DNA from: Melanocharis versteri
Taxonomy: Eukaryota > Chordata > Aves > Passeriformes > Melanocharitidae
Direction: 5' to 3'
DNA length: 64,000 nucleotides
Assembly (NCBI GenBank): GCA_013397845.1
Contig: VZTG01004393.1
Location: forward strand, 682,001-746,000
The notes beneath the pieces were generated by a model. It worked only from the letters and a program-made list of their open reading frames with translations. It was not told where the DNA came from and did not search any database. Shown here piece after piece: positions 36,800 to 49,927 of the stretch (position 1 is the stretch's first letter; every line of letters starts with the position of its first letter). A program made the translations under genes and the position numbers.

Positions 36800-39700
36800 G
36801 CGTCCCGAGGTGATTCGAGATAACTAACAAACCCAGGACAAAAGCAACATTGTTTTGGGGATTCTTTCCTTCTGGAGATCCCGGCAGCTTTCCAGCGTTA
36901 GAGCAGTAGGAAGTGGAGATTGCGGTTTTCAAGCTGATTTGTAAAGAACTTTGCTATCCTTCTACATCTGAATGTGTCCACCCCCTCGTTACTCACAAAG
37001 AACACGAGACGACGGCGCCCTGGCACAGTGTTCTTATCACTGATACTGAGCAACAACAGTAACTGGAATGCAGATGCAGTGAGGAGAAAGACAAGGCACA
37101 AAATGCTTTGGCAAGTCACCTTGAAAAACAGCATGTCAAAAACCCAGGTATGCGTGACGCTTAACAGACCCTGCGCAGAGCCAGGTGGGATCCATGAACT
37201 TTCTCACCAGTGCAGCACAGCCAGAACGGACCTCTGCAAACTCTGTAATTATTCTGCAAGCTGCAAATAGGAATCTTTAATGCAAAGCCAGGAAGGCCTA
37301 CCAAACTGGTTGGCTAAATACTCATTTGAAGCCTATAACGCAGGGATAGTAGACAAATAATAATCTTCCGTTTTCTGCTGAAGAGCTAAAGTGCGTGTTT
37401 ACTGAGTGCTTGAAATAGACAAGATGTGCTCAAAGAAAACAAATCCCGTGGGCAACAGGGGCAGGGAATATTTTGAACCTGCTGAAAGATTTAGTTGGGT
37501 ACACACATATTTTGGGCGTAAGCCCTGCCTCTCTCCTGCTTATTTTATACCAGTTAAGCTTCATTTGCATAACAATCTCCTAGTGATTAAAATCTGAGAA
37601 AATTCTTTCTGCCGTGCTTTGTAAAAAGGTTCAGGACACCCCAAACACCCCCGTGACGTTTCAGTTGTAGGAGCTTCACTTGTAGTTTACTTAGATGAAT
37701 TTACTTGATGTGGGTGTGCTTCAAATAATCTCCAATCTAATTTATAGGCTTCTGGAGAGGGTTTGTGCTTTCTCCAGCCAATGAGACTTTTCAGCAGCAT
37801 AGTAAGAGGAGTTACTGGAGATGCTGGGATGCTGTCCTTTGGGAAGAAGTATGTGCACCATTATAGCTATTATCCATTCCAACCAGCAATACCGTACCAT
37901 GTATCATGCATTATATACCATGTAGTTTCCAAAGAGTAAGTGAGCTTGTTCCAATATATGCACCTCTGCCTTTAATACCAAAGAAAAATTTTACTCTAAA
38001 CATGGAGAAAAATTATGGAAATGACGCTTTTTAGTGGAAACCTTATTGCCTTCAGTAACAGATCACAGAAGTTGTTCATATACAGCAATCATGACAACCA
38101 GCCTCAGGTGTACTAAGTTAACAGCTAGCATCAGGCAGTGATGAAATAAAATAGCTACCCTGTTACAGGTACATGACTTCTCTTCAGTCTCTTTACTCTT
38201 CCTCCACCGTCAGGGGGAAGCGTTAGGGCTTTTCCAGAGGTGATCAGAGTCTCTTGATCACAGTTGCCTGTCTCCCTCCGCTGACTGTAAAGAGTAAGCA
38301 GGTGGCTTACACTGGGCGGTGGATCCTCCCCTTCCTATGAAAGCCTGCACTTTATAGCCATTTAACAGATTGCTCATGTGCTGGGAGTTCAGCAACACTT
38401 AAGCACTTGTACCTGCCCCGTGGAAATAGGCACAAATGTGTATATGTAGCTTCCTGTGTTCAGAACAGATTCTCTTTCCTTGATTAGTTTCAGAGCATAA
38501 TTAAAATATGCTGCCAACAAGGTTTCCTGTTGCTATAAAAAAATGTGTCTGCAATAATCCACTTTTAAACCGGATATAATTCGTGGAAAGGCTTTATTAC
38601 AACCCCTGTACAAACAACGGGTGAAACCCTGGGATCTGGCCAGGGGCTGTAAAAAAATGGAATGTCCTACCAACACAGGACGAAGTCAGGAGTTTTCCTT
38701 CGTGTGTTACTGGTATTATTTACCTCCTGTCGTTCGGACTTCACTGGGCACAGTGGCCCGGCTCAGGAAAGGTCCGTCCGTGCCTCGTCCTGCTCCGGGT
38801 CCCGGGCAGCCCCTGCCGGCCCCGCCTCTGCGGGGGGCAGCGGAGGTCCGGGCTAATACATCGGTATCCAAAACATGGTTGAGGCTGACTGGTTCAAGGG
38901 CCTGGAACTGCAAGGAGAACCCTTTCAGTGGTTTACAGGGGTTAGAGAGGCAGGAGAGCTGCAGGAGCTGACAACCCTTGGAGGATGTGCACCAGGGAAG
39001 GGGGAACACTCCCTGCCTGGTCAAAATGAGTGGAAAGATAAAAAACAAAAAACTTCTGCTTCTGCTGTGAAAGAGGGAGATGTGAATGCCAGCCCTGGAT
39101 GAGACAGCACATAACAGCTCACCATTCTTAAAGCAACAGCAATGGCTGTGCTTTATATTACCTAAAATATTCAAAATTTCCACAAGCTTTTGTGAGAATA
39201 GAGAACCCAGTTCAGCTTTATTTTCCCAAAGAATGCAGCAGTAACTCAGCTGTAGCTTCTTGAAAGAAGACTTCAATCAACTGAGAGGCACTTAGATATA
39301 TTTTTTTTTGTTAGAGATTGGTATCGTGAACAAATATAGCACATTCATTCCTTCCCGTCACTTTGGCAAATGTCAAAGATATCAATTAGCAGACTGCTCA
39401 CCATTTCTGGCCTAAATCAATGGCCAAATCATTCTGCATTACTTTTATAGTAATACAAAGTAGTAACAGAGGTTCAGCAAAACTAATCTGACAACTTGAC
39501 CTTTCTTTTTTTGTATCATAGAGTAGCTTATATTTCTGCTTAGCTTTACAAGAAATGTCCATGCTCCTTCAAATGAACAAATGAATGAACAGATGCCCAA
39601 GTGCTGGCAGCAAGAGAGCCAGGAGCTGCAGGGCCCTTCAGGCACTTGGGGACTTTATGCCAAGTATCTTAAGTACCTTGTGTCGCAGCAGTGTGAACTG

Positions 39701-41080
39701 TAAAAATCTAAAGATATGAACTGAAGAATTCATTCCTGATAGCATATTACATGGTCCTGTGATGAGAAGCTGAGAATTGCCATGCAAAAATCCAAGAAAG
39801 GTATGCTGTTCCTAATTCCAATCAGCCAGTTTCCCAAAAAAAGCAAGTTTCTACAGATATATAACCAGGATAAAAATTCAACAGCAAAGTGGAGCAGCTT
39901 TCCTAGGACCAGAGGGTTCACTAGAGAGCCTGAGCAGTTTAGGTATGCTGATGGAAAAGAATCCTAAAGAAGACTGGAACTAGTTTAAAAAAGGAAGACA
40001 AAAGAAAGTGAGATTATTTAATTTTAAAAAACCCCATACAACAGGCAGAAAGACTGCTTGCTTCTGGGATTTTTGAGCTGTGTTGCACAGCTCCAGCTTT
40101 GAAGGCACACGTGACTCTCAGTCAAGGCTTGGCAAACTGCTGCCTTTCAGTGTGCTATTTCAGTGACTTTCAGTGATTAATCTTAAACTTCAAAGGGGAA
40201 AAGGGCTGAGGTACTCAAAAGGAGGCTGCTGGTACCCCTGTGTATGGCCACCATTCTGAATCATGAAAGTGTCTGATATTCCTCCAGGGAATTAATATTA
40301 TCAATAGAGCTAAAAGATGTCCAATCAGGAAGATAATTTCACAGTTTTGTTGCTGGACATATGCTCACTGAGAGGCCGGCCATAAGGTCACAGCCAAGTC
40401 ACACAGATGCAGACACAAAGAATGAAAATTGCATTTCCTCTAAAAGACTTACATTCCATAGATTACTCTGGAAGTGCCTTTAATTCACATTCTTAAAGCC
40501 ATGGCGGTGGTAGAGGCGCACAATTTGGGGAGGAGCAAACCTTGCAGCAAGACAGAAGGAACTCATATCCAAGGGACTGCTGTATAAACTGCACTGTTAG
40601 TGGATGTTTCATTCAAATTTTGTAGGGCTGAACATGATGAAAACCTAAAAATCCCCATGACATTTCCCACAGTTGCAGCTCTGTATTACAGACTATGTGC
40701 TTCTTTCAAGAATTCTGGGATCTGGTGAAAGCAGTACTGCCCCTAGACTGCCTTGTTCAGGTCACTTTTCTGTTGTGGAAGATTAACTTTTTACAGTGTC
40801 CAACAGCTCAACTTCAGGGCAGGCCTCCCCCACTAGGCCAGATAACTGCTTTTTAGGATTCTCAGGAAAAAAAGTCCTCCAAACTGATTAGGTCTTCTCA
40901 CAGAGATGTGCTGTGTTACAGCAGTAATGAGCTCCACTCATCTCATGGCTTTGTAGACTTATGGTGCTATGGCTTATAGCAGAATACATCTCCATTAATG
41001 AAATATGAGAATTATCACTAGTATTTTCCTCAGAGTAAAAATAGAAATAAAATCAGGCAGTACAACTTTATAATTTATAG
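36800..41080. other. Spacer upstream of C2CD4 gene
   Basis: 4.3 kb of mostly AT-rich sequence without a recognisable gene. Contains a small GC-rich patch (38735-38860). The 186-codon minus frame at 38716-39276 crosses this patch and shows no family motif. Confidence 0.6.
38735..38860. other. Isolated GC/CpG-rich patch
   Basis: About 125 bp of clearly higher GC and CpG content than its surroundings, with repeated CCGGGCAGCC/GCCGGCCCCG-like motifs. It has no adjacent recognised gene. It could be the remnant of a promoter or an enhancer-associated island, or part of an unrecognised LTR. Confidence 0.4.
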
Positions 41081-41505
41081 ACCAGAATATTTCAGTTGAA
41101 AGGGACCTACAACAATCATCTAAGTCCAACTGCCAGACCAACTCATGGCAGTTAAAAAAGTTAAAAGTTAAAAGCGTATTATTAAGGGCCTTGTCCCAAT
41201 GCCTCTTAAAACACTGACAGGCTTGGGGCATTGACCACCTGTCTAGAAAACCTGTTCCAGTGTCTGACCACCCTCTTGGTAAAGAAATGCTTCCCAACAT
41301 CCAGTCTGAACCCATCCTGACCTAGCTTTGAACCACTGCCACATATCCAGTCACTGGATCCCAGGAGAAGAGCTCAGCACCTCCCTCTCTGCCTCCCCTC
41401 ATCAGGAGGCTGTAGAGAGCAATGAGGTCAACCCTCAGCCTCCTTTTCTTCAAGCTAGGCAAACACAGTGTCCTCAGCTGCTCCTCATCTAGATTCATTT
41501 CAGAT
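41081..41505 (-). mobile_element. CR1 LINE 3' fragment, reverse
   Basis: CR1 in minus orientation. Plus-strand landmarks are GAAAGGGACCTACAACAATC, AAGTCCAACTGCCAG, CCTGTTCCAGTGTCTGACCA, GTAAAGAAATGCTTCCCAAC, GAGGTCAACCCTCAGCCTCC and CTCAGCTGCTCCTCAT. It covers the end of ORF2 and the 3'UTR. A short 'gttaaaa' duplication sits near 41153-41170. Confidence 0.92.
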
Positions 41506-41909
41506 TGCCTGCTTAGACACAAAAGCATAAACGCTTCATGCAACCATGTCTATTCTGGTAGCCTTAACAGAAGAATATTTTCTGCAGTTTGGTCCCATGC
41601 CTAATGTAGTCTAATTTGATGGTAATTCTCATGTAACCTAAATTAAATCATTCTATATAAAGTTACATTGACACCTGCAAGGTGAATCACAAATACTGAG
41701 AGAAAAGCCATTCTCTCCATCTTCTTTGTGCTCAAAGTAAATTTAAATATGAAAGATAAAAGCTAAAAATAAGTTTTCAAATAAAAATGAGGCTTTGTAA
41801 AAAGAAACAAGACAAAAAAGTCTCCACAAACCTTAAAATCAGTAAAGATCACTTCTATCGAGGTAAAAGAGAAAAAGAAGAAAACAGATTTAGGTTCCTA
41901 ATACACAGT
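41506..41909. other. Spacer between CR1 and LTR
   Basis: About 400 bp of AT-rich sequence with no feature seen. Confidence 0.7.
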
Positions 41910-42262
41910 TGTTGAGGTTTGGATTTTCCCTTTTGTTTTTCCTGCTTAAAGGAATTTTCCCCCATAAATTGCTGAGAAACTGTAATGGCCAGGTACTTAA
42001 GAGAACAAAGGAAGGTGGCCAAGCCCAGGAGGGAAGAGCCTCTGATAACATGTCCCTTATCTGGGAGTTTCTCTCAGAGAGGGGAAGGGATAGCCCGAGA
42101 ATTGGGCCGGTGAAAGCCGGGGCTGGGGAGCTGCTGGCTCTCTTTTCTCCCGGCTTCCGAAGAGGACGGTTGGAGCTGCTGCTTAGGGAAGGGGAATTCG
42201 CTGGCACCACCGGAGCCCAGACCGGAGCTGCCTCTCCTGACGCTGGGGNTGTTTGTTCGTCT

Positions 42263-42296
<34 letters not shown>

Positions 42297-42454
42297 AAGA
42301 ACTGTTATTTCTATTCTCACATCTTTGCCTAAGAGGCCCCTTGGTTTGTTTTTTTTTAATTTTAATGATTTGGAGGGAAGGGGGTTTACATTTTTTCCAT
42401 TCCAGGGGAGGCTCCTGCCTTCCTTAGCAGACACCTGTCTTTCAAACCAAGACA
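41910..42454 (-). mobile_element. Solo LTR, ERVL-like, with 5-bp duplication
   Basis: A 545-bp element that starts TGTTGAGG and ends AAGACA (TG...CA, TGT/ACA termini). It is flanked by a perfect 5-bp target-site duplication ACAGT (41905-41909 and 42455-42459). Read on the minus strand it opens TGTCTTGGTTTGAAAGACAG, which I recall as the start of an LTR family common in songbirds. The family name is not checked. A 5-bp duplication is typical of ERVL-class elements. It contains a pure TA microsatellite (about 42265-42293) and a single N at 42249. No internal retroviral genes remain, so it is a solo LTR left by recombination. Confidence 0.88.
42265..42293. repeat. TA microsatellite inside LTR
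   Basis: About 14 TA units within the LTR, 16 bases after a single-N gap at 42249. The repeat probably caused the assembly uncertainty. Confidence 0.9.
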
Positions 42455-42459
42455 ACAGT

Positions 42460-45400
42460 CCTAGCACTGTGTTTGTCCATGCAAAGAACGTACTTTTTAC
42501 ATCCATTTCAAAAAGTCAAATTTCAACATGTAGATCCAAAGCTTTTCTGATTTTTTTATCATTTTAGACATCTTTTTATGCCTCAAAGGAGGACTATATG
42601 AGACAGAAAATGGATAATTATCTACTACTAGCACCTTTACCAGGCATTACAACGTCAGTAGTTATTCTCCGGAAGAATAACTCCTAGGATTTCCCTGCTT
42701 GCCATCTTCCTTCAAGACACAAGGCTAAAGCCATCAAGTTAGACACCACATGGTGTGCCCCGTGATTTGCACAAATAACAATATTAAGAGTTTCCTCTAC
42801 AACTGTGCCATATAAATACTCCTGTAGTCATGCAGAAACTCGTAAAACGTGATAGTGATTTCCAGAAGTGTGGCAGGGTTGATCTATGCACTGCAAAACA
42901 CTTACTGGCAGGTTTTATTAAACAAGCAGTTCATAACAACCTTCCTCCCTGCCCAGTCACACTCCCAGGAGTCCTTCCCCAAAGAGCACAGATCCAAAGC
43001 AACCTTAAACTGAAAAAGAGAGGAAGGATCTCTCTATAATGCTCCTGAAATCCATGTTCTCAGAACTTCTGGCAGTCTGCAGTGTGTCCTCCAGGTACAA
43101 TATGTATGAAGCTTAAAGGCACCAGATGATGTGTCTGTGTTAGAGCAGCAACCTGCTGGTACAAACAGGGCTCATGAGAATGAACAAGGCAGAAAGCCAA
43201 GGACATTTCAAAAAGGATAATTCACCTTGTCAAAACATACTGGATCTTGACTGGGAGTGTTTAACATTTCAAAAACAGGTGTGCTGGCAAACATCACTTC
43301 CCAGCATTTTCCGTGCCATGAGCTACAAAGACTGAGATGCCACCGCAGGAGGAGAGTTTCTAAATTCTGCCCCAACAACAAGTGCAGCTGCCTGCAGGCC
43401 GTGAAGTCGTACTGTGATGGGTTGTGAGAGCCCATAAGCAGAGCCCAGCTCCAAGGAGTTGTGTGTGGAGACTCTGTTGTTCCTCCCTTGGCTGCAGCCC
43501 CATTCCCAGTGGGAGGTAGATCGAGAACTAGGCTGGGGAATTCTGCTGCAGGAGCTGCCTCGTAGAGGGATCCTAATGCTGCTCATGGAAGGGTGTGTAA
43601 AGTACATAAAGAACAGCAACCTCCAGCTGACTTCCTCCTCTCCAGATGATACACAGTGAATCTCTAGTTGTTTATAGCAGCTTTCATCTACACTTTGACT
43701 TCAGATTTGACTGGGAAATATTCTTGCTTAGCAGCAAGTTGAGACCACAAGCTACTCCAGGCTTCATATAGTCATTCCAAATTAAATATTAAAGAAGAAA
43801 ACTCACCAATAACTGAAGAGGTTTTTTTTTCCTCTGAAGAGTAAAGTTTAGTTGAACATTTATTCTACCTGAAGGTGGCACAGCACACAGGTAGAATTGG
43901 CCACAATATCTTGATGGGTAGGACTTGTAGTCATGAGAGTCACACCTTTAAGTGAAATACATTTCAGAGTAATTTCACTAACCAGAAGCATCTCATTAAG
44001 AAAGAGACATTGCTTTTGGTACACTGAAGTTCAACCTTCCAAGCAAAGCTCAAAGCTGGACTCTTCACCCTTAGACTGTCCTCAGCAATTCTGCGCACAA
44101 AAGGACAGTTCTTTTTCTAAAATTTCCACCTTTCCAGATTGTGGCTTTCTGTCCCCTAAGTTGTGTTTCTGCAGGAGTATTTTCAGAAATGAGATAGTGT
44201 TCCACTCTTACTTTCCATTTTACTTTACAAAACAGGGTCTGCTATGGCCCTGACACTGCAAAGCTTCAGACAGGTGATTTATAATTACCTCCCTTCTCTC
44301 AGAGCTCCTAATGCCCAAATAATATTTGGAGAACAATGGTCCCTGGACTATCAGTGGGGGAAAAAAATCCATTAATTAGTCTGATAGTGGTAGGAAGAAT
44401 CTGATTCCAGGAATCAGTGTAAAGAGCCCCGTAGACTACAGGCAGCTGTGGGAAAAGGCTCAGGATTTTGTGGAGGTGCTGGTTTTGGTCTTTGGAAGCA
44501 GAAAGGGTGAAAACAGCGACAGTTTTGTTACCATGAAAAAATGGATTGTCTGAAATTTCATTTAAAGGAAAATTAGAAGAAAAGTCACAAGATACTCTAA
44601 TTATATTCTGGGATAAAGCAGCAGCTCTGGGGCATGTTGTGGATCACATCCCAGAACTTCCATGTTAAATATCTGCTATTAATGGTTTACAACCAGAGAT
44701 GTGTAGCAAATTAGGTTAAAAGTGCTTGGAGAATAACACAGGCTCACAACAGCAAGCAAGAGTGGGAGAAATGCAAGGACTTTCCTTGACAAAATTCCTT
44801 CCAACTCAGGAATCCATAGGCATGGGGAAAACTGTTTAACTACTGCTACCAAACACAGAGTTTAAACATATGGCCAGATATTACTGTATAAAGAAAAATA
44901 ATTTGCAGTTATTGCTGTCACACATATTCCCATTGGAAAAGCAGAAATAGGCTCACATGGCTATACCAGATTCTCTGGCACTTGGTAAAATTTTTTTCAT
45001 GGTGAGGAGATTTGCTTAAGTGGGGAGGACGAAATTAAACCCTTTATTGTTTAGCTACCTCATCCTTTCATCCACTGAGGCAAGCCTGAAGTTTGAATCC
45101 ATCCTCAACCTCCCTCTCTCATCCCCCAGGGTCAGCAGGCTGCTGCTGGAGCAGGCAATGTGGAACACATGGCACTTGTATACTGGAAACCTCCTCCACC
45201 CCAAATGCTTAAGAGAAAACAGGCTGCAATTTACTTGTAGTGCATGTTTCACTTGAGGCTTCACACACCCAAAAGCAGAACCCAATACTTCAGCTGTTCA
45301 GACACTTGTGGGGGTTTTTGCTACCCAAATGCGTAAAGCAAAATTGCTTTCCTCTGTTTCCTGGCATTTACAAGTATCTTTCACCATTAATTTGTCTCAA

Positions 45401-46152
45401 TTAAAATAACAAATACAATGAAAGCTCTGGAAAATGCTTCTTCTAGCACCAGTCTTACAAGGAGCTGAATGGACAGGTCATTGACAAGAAAGGAAGGACA
45501 TGAGGGGAGGATACCTTTTCCAGGACATACTTGTGGGAGACACAGCTCTTCCTTCATGATGGGCAGCATCATCCTCAGAGTTGAGTGCAAAACCAGCCAG
45601 GTGGTCCAGCAGGTTCTGTATTTTCCTCCCACATTAATAAATTATAAGCTTCGTGGGCAGCAGTCTTTTTCTATCCCTGACATAAATTTATCATGCAGAT
45701 GATCAGCTGAGGGCAGGGACCAGCCCCTCTCGTGTGTCTCTGGGTCCAAACACAGCTGAAAGCTGCTGTTTCACAGAGAAAATTCCATTTCTGGCCTCCA
45801 GACAGAGGTTGCTCTTCTATTCTGTGCCAGAGCAGTGTCTGCCTCATCAGCACTCTCAGACAGTAGGGCCAAGATCAGAAAGCCATCGGTTTGTCCCTGC
45901 TTTTAATTAAGCAGAACTCATCAGCAAACTGCAGGCCAGCAAATGGCCCAGGGACTAATAAGCCCAGTACTCTGGCTTTGATTATTCCTAATACTGAGCT
46001 CCATGGCAGCAGCACCCTCACTCTGTGCTGTTTGCTCTTCATTGCTATTTAATGTGATCAATGGAAATTGGGAAGAACAACTGATCTTAACTAATTAAAA
46101 TATTATACTTAGCAATTTACTGCTCAGCAACTTTCCTAAAGCAATTAAGATT
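42460..46152. other. Intergenic, no gene seen
   Basis: 3.7 kb without a recognisable gene. Open frames up to 107 codons carry no family motif. Confidence 0.6.
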
Positions 46153-46212
46153 GTGATTCATTGAATGACAAATGATTTAGGTTGGAAAAGACCTTTGAGA
46201 TCATTAAGACCA
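46153..46212 (-). mobile_element. CR1 3'-tail fragment, reverse
   Basis: A short (about 60 bp) CR1 3' end in minus orientation: GATTTAGGTTGGAAAAGACC followed by TTTGAGATCATTAAGACCAA, a close match to the usual tail. A typical heavily 5'-truncated insertion. Confidence 0.85.
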
Positions 46213-49200
46213 AAAGCAGTTAAAGTGGCAATAAGGCCAGAGGAGCTTCAGCCCCCAAATATTTAGCCCACGTTGTCCATTCGAAGATCAGCTCTTTCAG
46301 GCAGATTGAAAGTCATCAACAACAGCCCAACTTCACCTATCAACAATTTGCTCTCCTTTAAGAATATAATTCAGATCTCTTCTGGTTGTGGTTAGATCTA
46401 ATACAAAGCCCCATAGAAGTTATGAGGAACCTTAGTGACCCTGGGCTTGATTAAGTTTTCTAAAGGAAACTTGCAAAATAAGTTACAGGTTTGTAGATTT
46501 TTCTTCTCATTTTCTTCTTGTGCCCTGGCAACAGGGAGCTGCTATGGCACTTACATTGATAGAAGCCCTTCAAGGACAGTTTCAGAGGTACATGATCTTA
46601 TTTGATCTATGCAGGAGTACATTTCACCCACTGAAAGGAGTGCCAGACGAGGGAAAAAAGCACTCTTGGGCTTGTGCTATTATACTGCATGCTTTAATTT
46701 AAAATATTTTTTCAAACTGTCTTCAGTGCACTGACCAGTGAAATTCTGGAAAAGCATTTCCTAAATCAGTTTAAGTTAGTAGCACATGTCCTCCAGGCAA
46801 AGAAATCTTTATGGTTCATCTGTACAGTAAGATAGCATTAAAATAAAGAATTAACTGAGGATTACTATCAGTGAGTGGCTGACAACAATATGGAAGACTG
46901 ATCTGATCACAGAAAATGCAAACAAATATACCTTGTGGGAGGCATCAGTGAAAAACAGCATTAAAATAAATCACCATCAGACCGCTGGAGAGAAAGCAGC
47001 TGGGAATGGGCAGGTAGGTGCTCCTTCCTCTCAGTCATGCTGGCTTCACCTCTGTGTAATCCTGCTGACTTCAGACTTTCACTCCACAACTGAGAAGAGA
47101 ATCACGTGCCAAATATATGCCAGGCTCACTTTGACCCAGCTTAGCAATCGTGACTCCAGAGTCACCCGCATTAGTCTTTCTATCCATCCTGAGCATTATT
47201 TTCACTGGAGCACTTGAGATCCATATCATAAAAAACCAGTGCTTTTAGAAAACTCCCTTATAAGGAAATTAAAAGGGCTGTTCACATCTGATCCTTCAAA
47301 GCATAGGTGTGAGCAGACATACATAGAGTATGTGAAAGGAGCCCCAGCAGCAGACATGCAACTGCTCCGTGTGAGCCTCTGAACCGTGAACTGCATCTCA
47401 CCTGATGAAGTCCATGAGGTTTACTTCTACTGAGCCATGGACCAGAAATGCCATCATTTCCCCACTATTTCTGGCATCTATAGCATGTTTCTCTAGACAG
47501 TGATGAGTCAAGAGGGCAACATTTCAAAAACAAAAGAATATCACAACTCACTGCTCTTAGTTACACTTACTTCTCTCCTCTATAAAGATACTAATTTCCT
47601 GGGCCAAAACTATTTCTCTCACTTTCACATTCTTTGCTTCTCTTCTCTGGCCAAATTATGATCTCACTCCTCACTCTTTGGTAGCTGATTTGCAGATTGT
47701 TAGACTGCAATTAGATATACATGCATGGTAGCACCTGCTACATGCTTTTATATCTTTTTGGCTCTGCAGCAGCTGTTGGTTTCCATTTTTGCAAATTCAG
47801 AGTAAAGGAGAAGAGGTATTCTTTTTCCAGATGCTTTCATTTTCTGCAGGATATCAGGGCATGTAACAAACTGAGAAGAAAATTTAAGATCATAGATAAT
47901 CAGTGTTTTACATAAGTTTTGTCAGTGAAACAGTAGACATGTAATGAGTTTACTTAGAGTCCCCAAAATTATTTAGGCCCATGACCACATCTGTTTGTCC
48001 CTAGGTGTTTTTTTTTTTTTTTTAGCCTTCTTCTTATTTTAACAATATTCACAAATCAAGCCAAGGAACTGGAAATTTTATAAACCAATAAATAGAATAA
48101 GAAATTATAAAGCAACCAACACATCAAAAATCTGCCAAAAGGCGAGATGGTAAGATCTCACTGCTCTGTCTTGAATACCTCATCTAAACGTGAGGGAAAG
48201 AAAGATCTACACTGCATCACTGCACATCTACATGGCTTTTCAACTCACTGACTCTAAGTCAATCCTCAAATTTATCAATAATGAGGCATAACTTCCTCAA
48301 AGCATTGATGTGTGTGAGCTGAATTTTAGCATCTTTTGACAAGTCAGCTATAGAAATGCAGATAAAAAAATCACAGCTTTCTACTACCTGATGATGTGAA
48401 AAGCCCAGTTCTGAGTTATCACAGGGGAAATGAACCTGCAATTGCAGAAGCACAGAGCTGGCCATGCTCCCTGAAGTAATGGCTCTTTCCTCTTGGGGAA
48501 ACACTCCCCAGTACACAGGTTTGCTTGAGGTGTTAAACAGGGCTCTAGTAGCACTAGATATACTTTGTATCCCAGTATTAAAGTCCCCACAAAAACTTGA
48601 GAGCTGTTCACCGTTGACAAGATTCCAACTAGCGAGTATAAACAAAATGCATCTTACCTCATGGATTTTGTTTGGGATTATTTCCCCTCAAACATTCTAC
48701 ATGAAAAACCCCAGAACTAGTGATTAGCATAGCTCTCCCCTATTGGAAGGGCTGTATGTCAGTATTGAGCAGGAGGATAGTCTTCCCTCATTGAATTGCT
48801 TAGCAGAAGCAGTGTGTAAGCACACAAGAAACATCTGCAAAACCTGTCAAAGAGCCAAAAAGTGATTTTGAGTTGTGAGATTGGTAGACCCCGTCGCCCT
48901 GTGGCCAAGTTTTCTGAAGCAGCATGAATTTCCTTGCAAAACTATAAAGTTGTAACTGACTCCTGTACACAGTGAAAAATGCATAGAAAATCAAATGTTA
49001 TGCTCTCCCTTTTCTTCCCCATTCCTTGTCAAAAATATGTTTGCTGTTTCAAACTGTAACCAGTTTATAGCTGTTTTCCCAGCACTCACTGCTGTTGCAC
49101 ATCTCCAGTCTCATGCAACTGGGAAGCACCTTGTGATGGGCTGGACTGTACCTGTACTACAATGCTGGAGCTCTCTCCTGCAGTGGGACAAGCTGGCTGG

Positions 49201-49335
49201 CACAGGGAGGAGGTTTGGACGCCTGGTGGACTCTAAGCTGATTGCAATTTCTGCTGTCCTTCAACAAGACCTAAGGAAAGCAGCTCAATGAAAAGTGCTT
49301 ACAGTCGTTTTCAGAAAGGCAAAGCACAAAGGATC
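46213..49335. other. Intergenic, no gene seen
   Basis: 3.1 kb without a recognisable gene. It has a poly-T run at 48007-48022. The 128-codon minus frame at 48259-48645 has no family similarity. Confidence 0.6.
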
Positions 49336-49339
49336 TAAG

Positions 49340-49923
49340 TGTGATAAACAGATGATATAATGTTGGCTTTCTGCAAATGTTAAAATAAGTGATGTTAAAA
49401 GTAGCTTTTGTAACAGTAGTTTTGTCACAAATAGATGCTATATGTAAAATAGCTTTATTATAAAACAGATGCTATATAAGGTAGTTTTGTTGTGAAGATG
49501 TGATTTTTTCATTCAACCAAAAAACTTAGAAATAGCTATGCTTATGAACTATTTGGGCTTTTGCTACCAACTATCAGCAACAGATAAGATATCCCCCCAG
49601 TGATCTGCTGATTCCAGGAACTACCAAGCCAAGCGAGCCAAGATGGGAGAACTGCATTCCATTCTGAACTGTCCCTGAAAAGGGTTTGAATATGCGAAGA
49701 CTTATCCCTACAGCGATCTGCTGATTCCGGGAACTACCGAAAAAACGGGAGAACTGCATTCCATTTTGAACTATTCCTGGAAAGGGTTTTAAATATGTAT
49801 AATTGTTTATGAACATGTATAATTGTTTATGGATATGTGACTACTTGCTTTATTATCTTTGTCCCTTATTGTCCTTTATTAAACTTTTCAATCCTAACAG
49901 GAGAGTGAACTTTGTTTTTCACA
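49340..49923 (+). mobile_element. Solo LTR with 4-bp duplication TAAG
   Basis: A 584-bp element starting TGTGATAAACA and ending TGTTTTTCACA, so its termini form an inverted repeat matching at 10 of 11 positions. It is flanked by perfect TAAG duplications (49336-49339 and 49924-49927). Near the 3' end is a plus-strand polyadenylation signal ATTAAA (about 49878) followed by a T-rich stretch, which sets the orientation. The 4-bp duplication suggests an ERV1 (gammaretrovirus-like) integrase by analogy. An internal direct duplication (49602-49714 and 49715-49798) lies in the presumed U3. No coding remnant remains. A non-autonomous DNA transposon is the alternative, made less likely by the TG...CA ends and poly(A) signal. 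Confidence 0.8.
49602..49798. repeat. Imperfect direct duplication inside LTR
   Basis: Two diverged copies begin GATCTGCTGATTCC, 113 bp apart. Both share GGGAGAACTGCATTCCATT, a GAACT..TCC..GAAAGGGTTT block and AATATG. The second copy lacks part of the middle. The sequence before each copy is also related (ATCCCCCCAG and ATCCCTACAG). Confidence 0.85.
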
Positions 49924-49927
49924 TAAG

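Noticed and set aside
36333..36827. 164-codon plus-strand frame antisense to the C2CD4 promoter (and the 36013-36507 minus frame)
   Set aside because: GC-rich promoter sequence with low-complexity translation. The minus frame reads through the predicted 5'UTR intron. No family motif.
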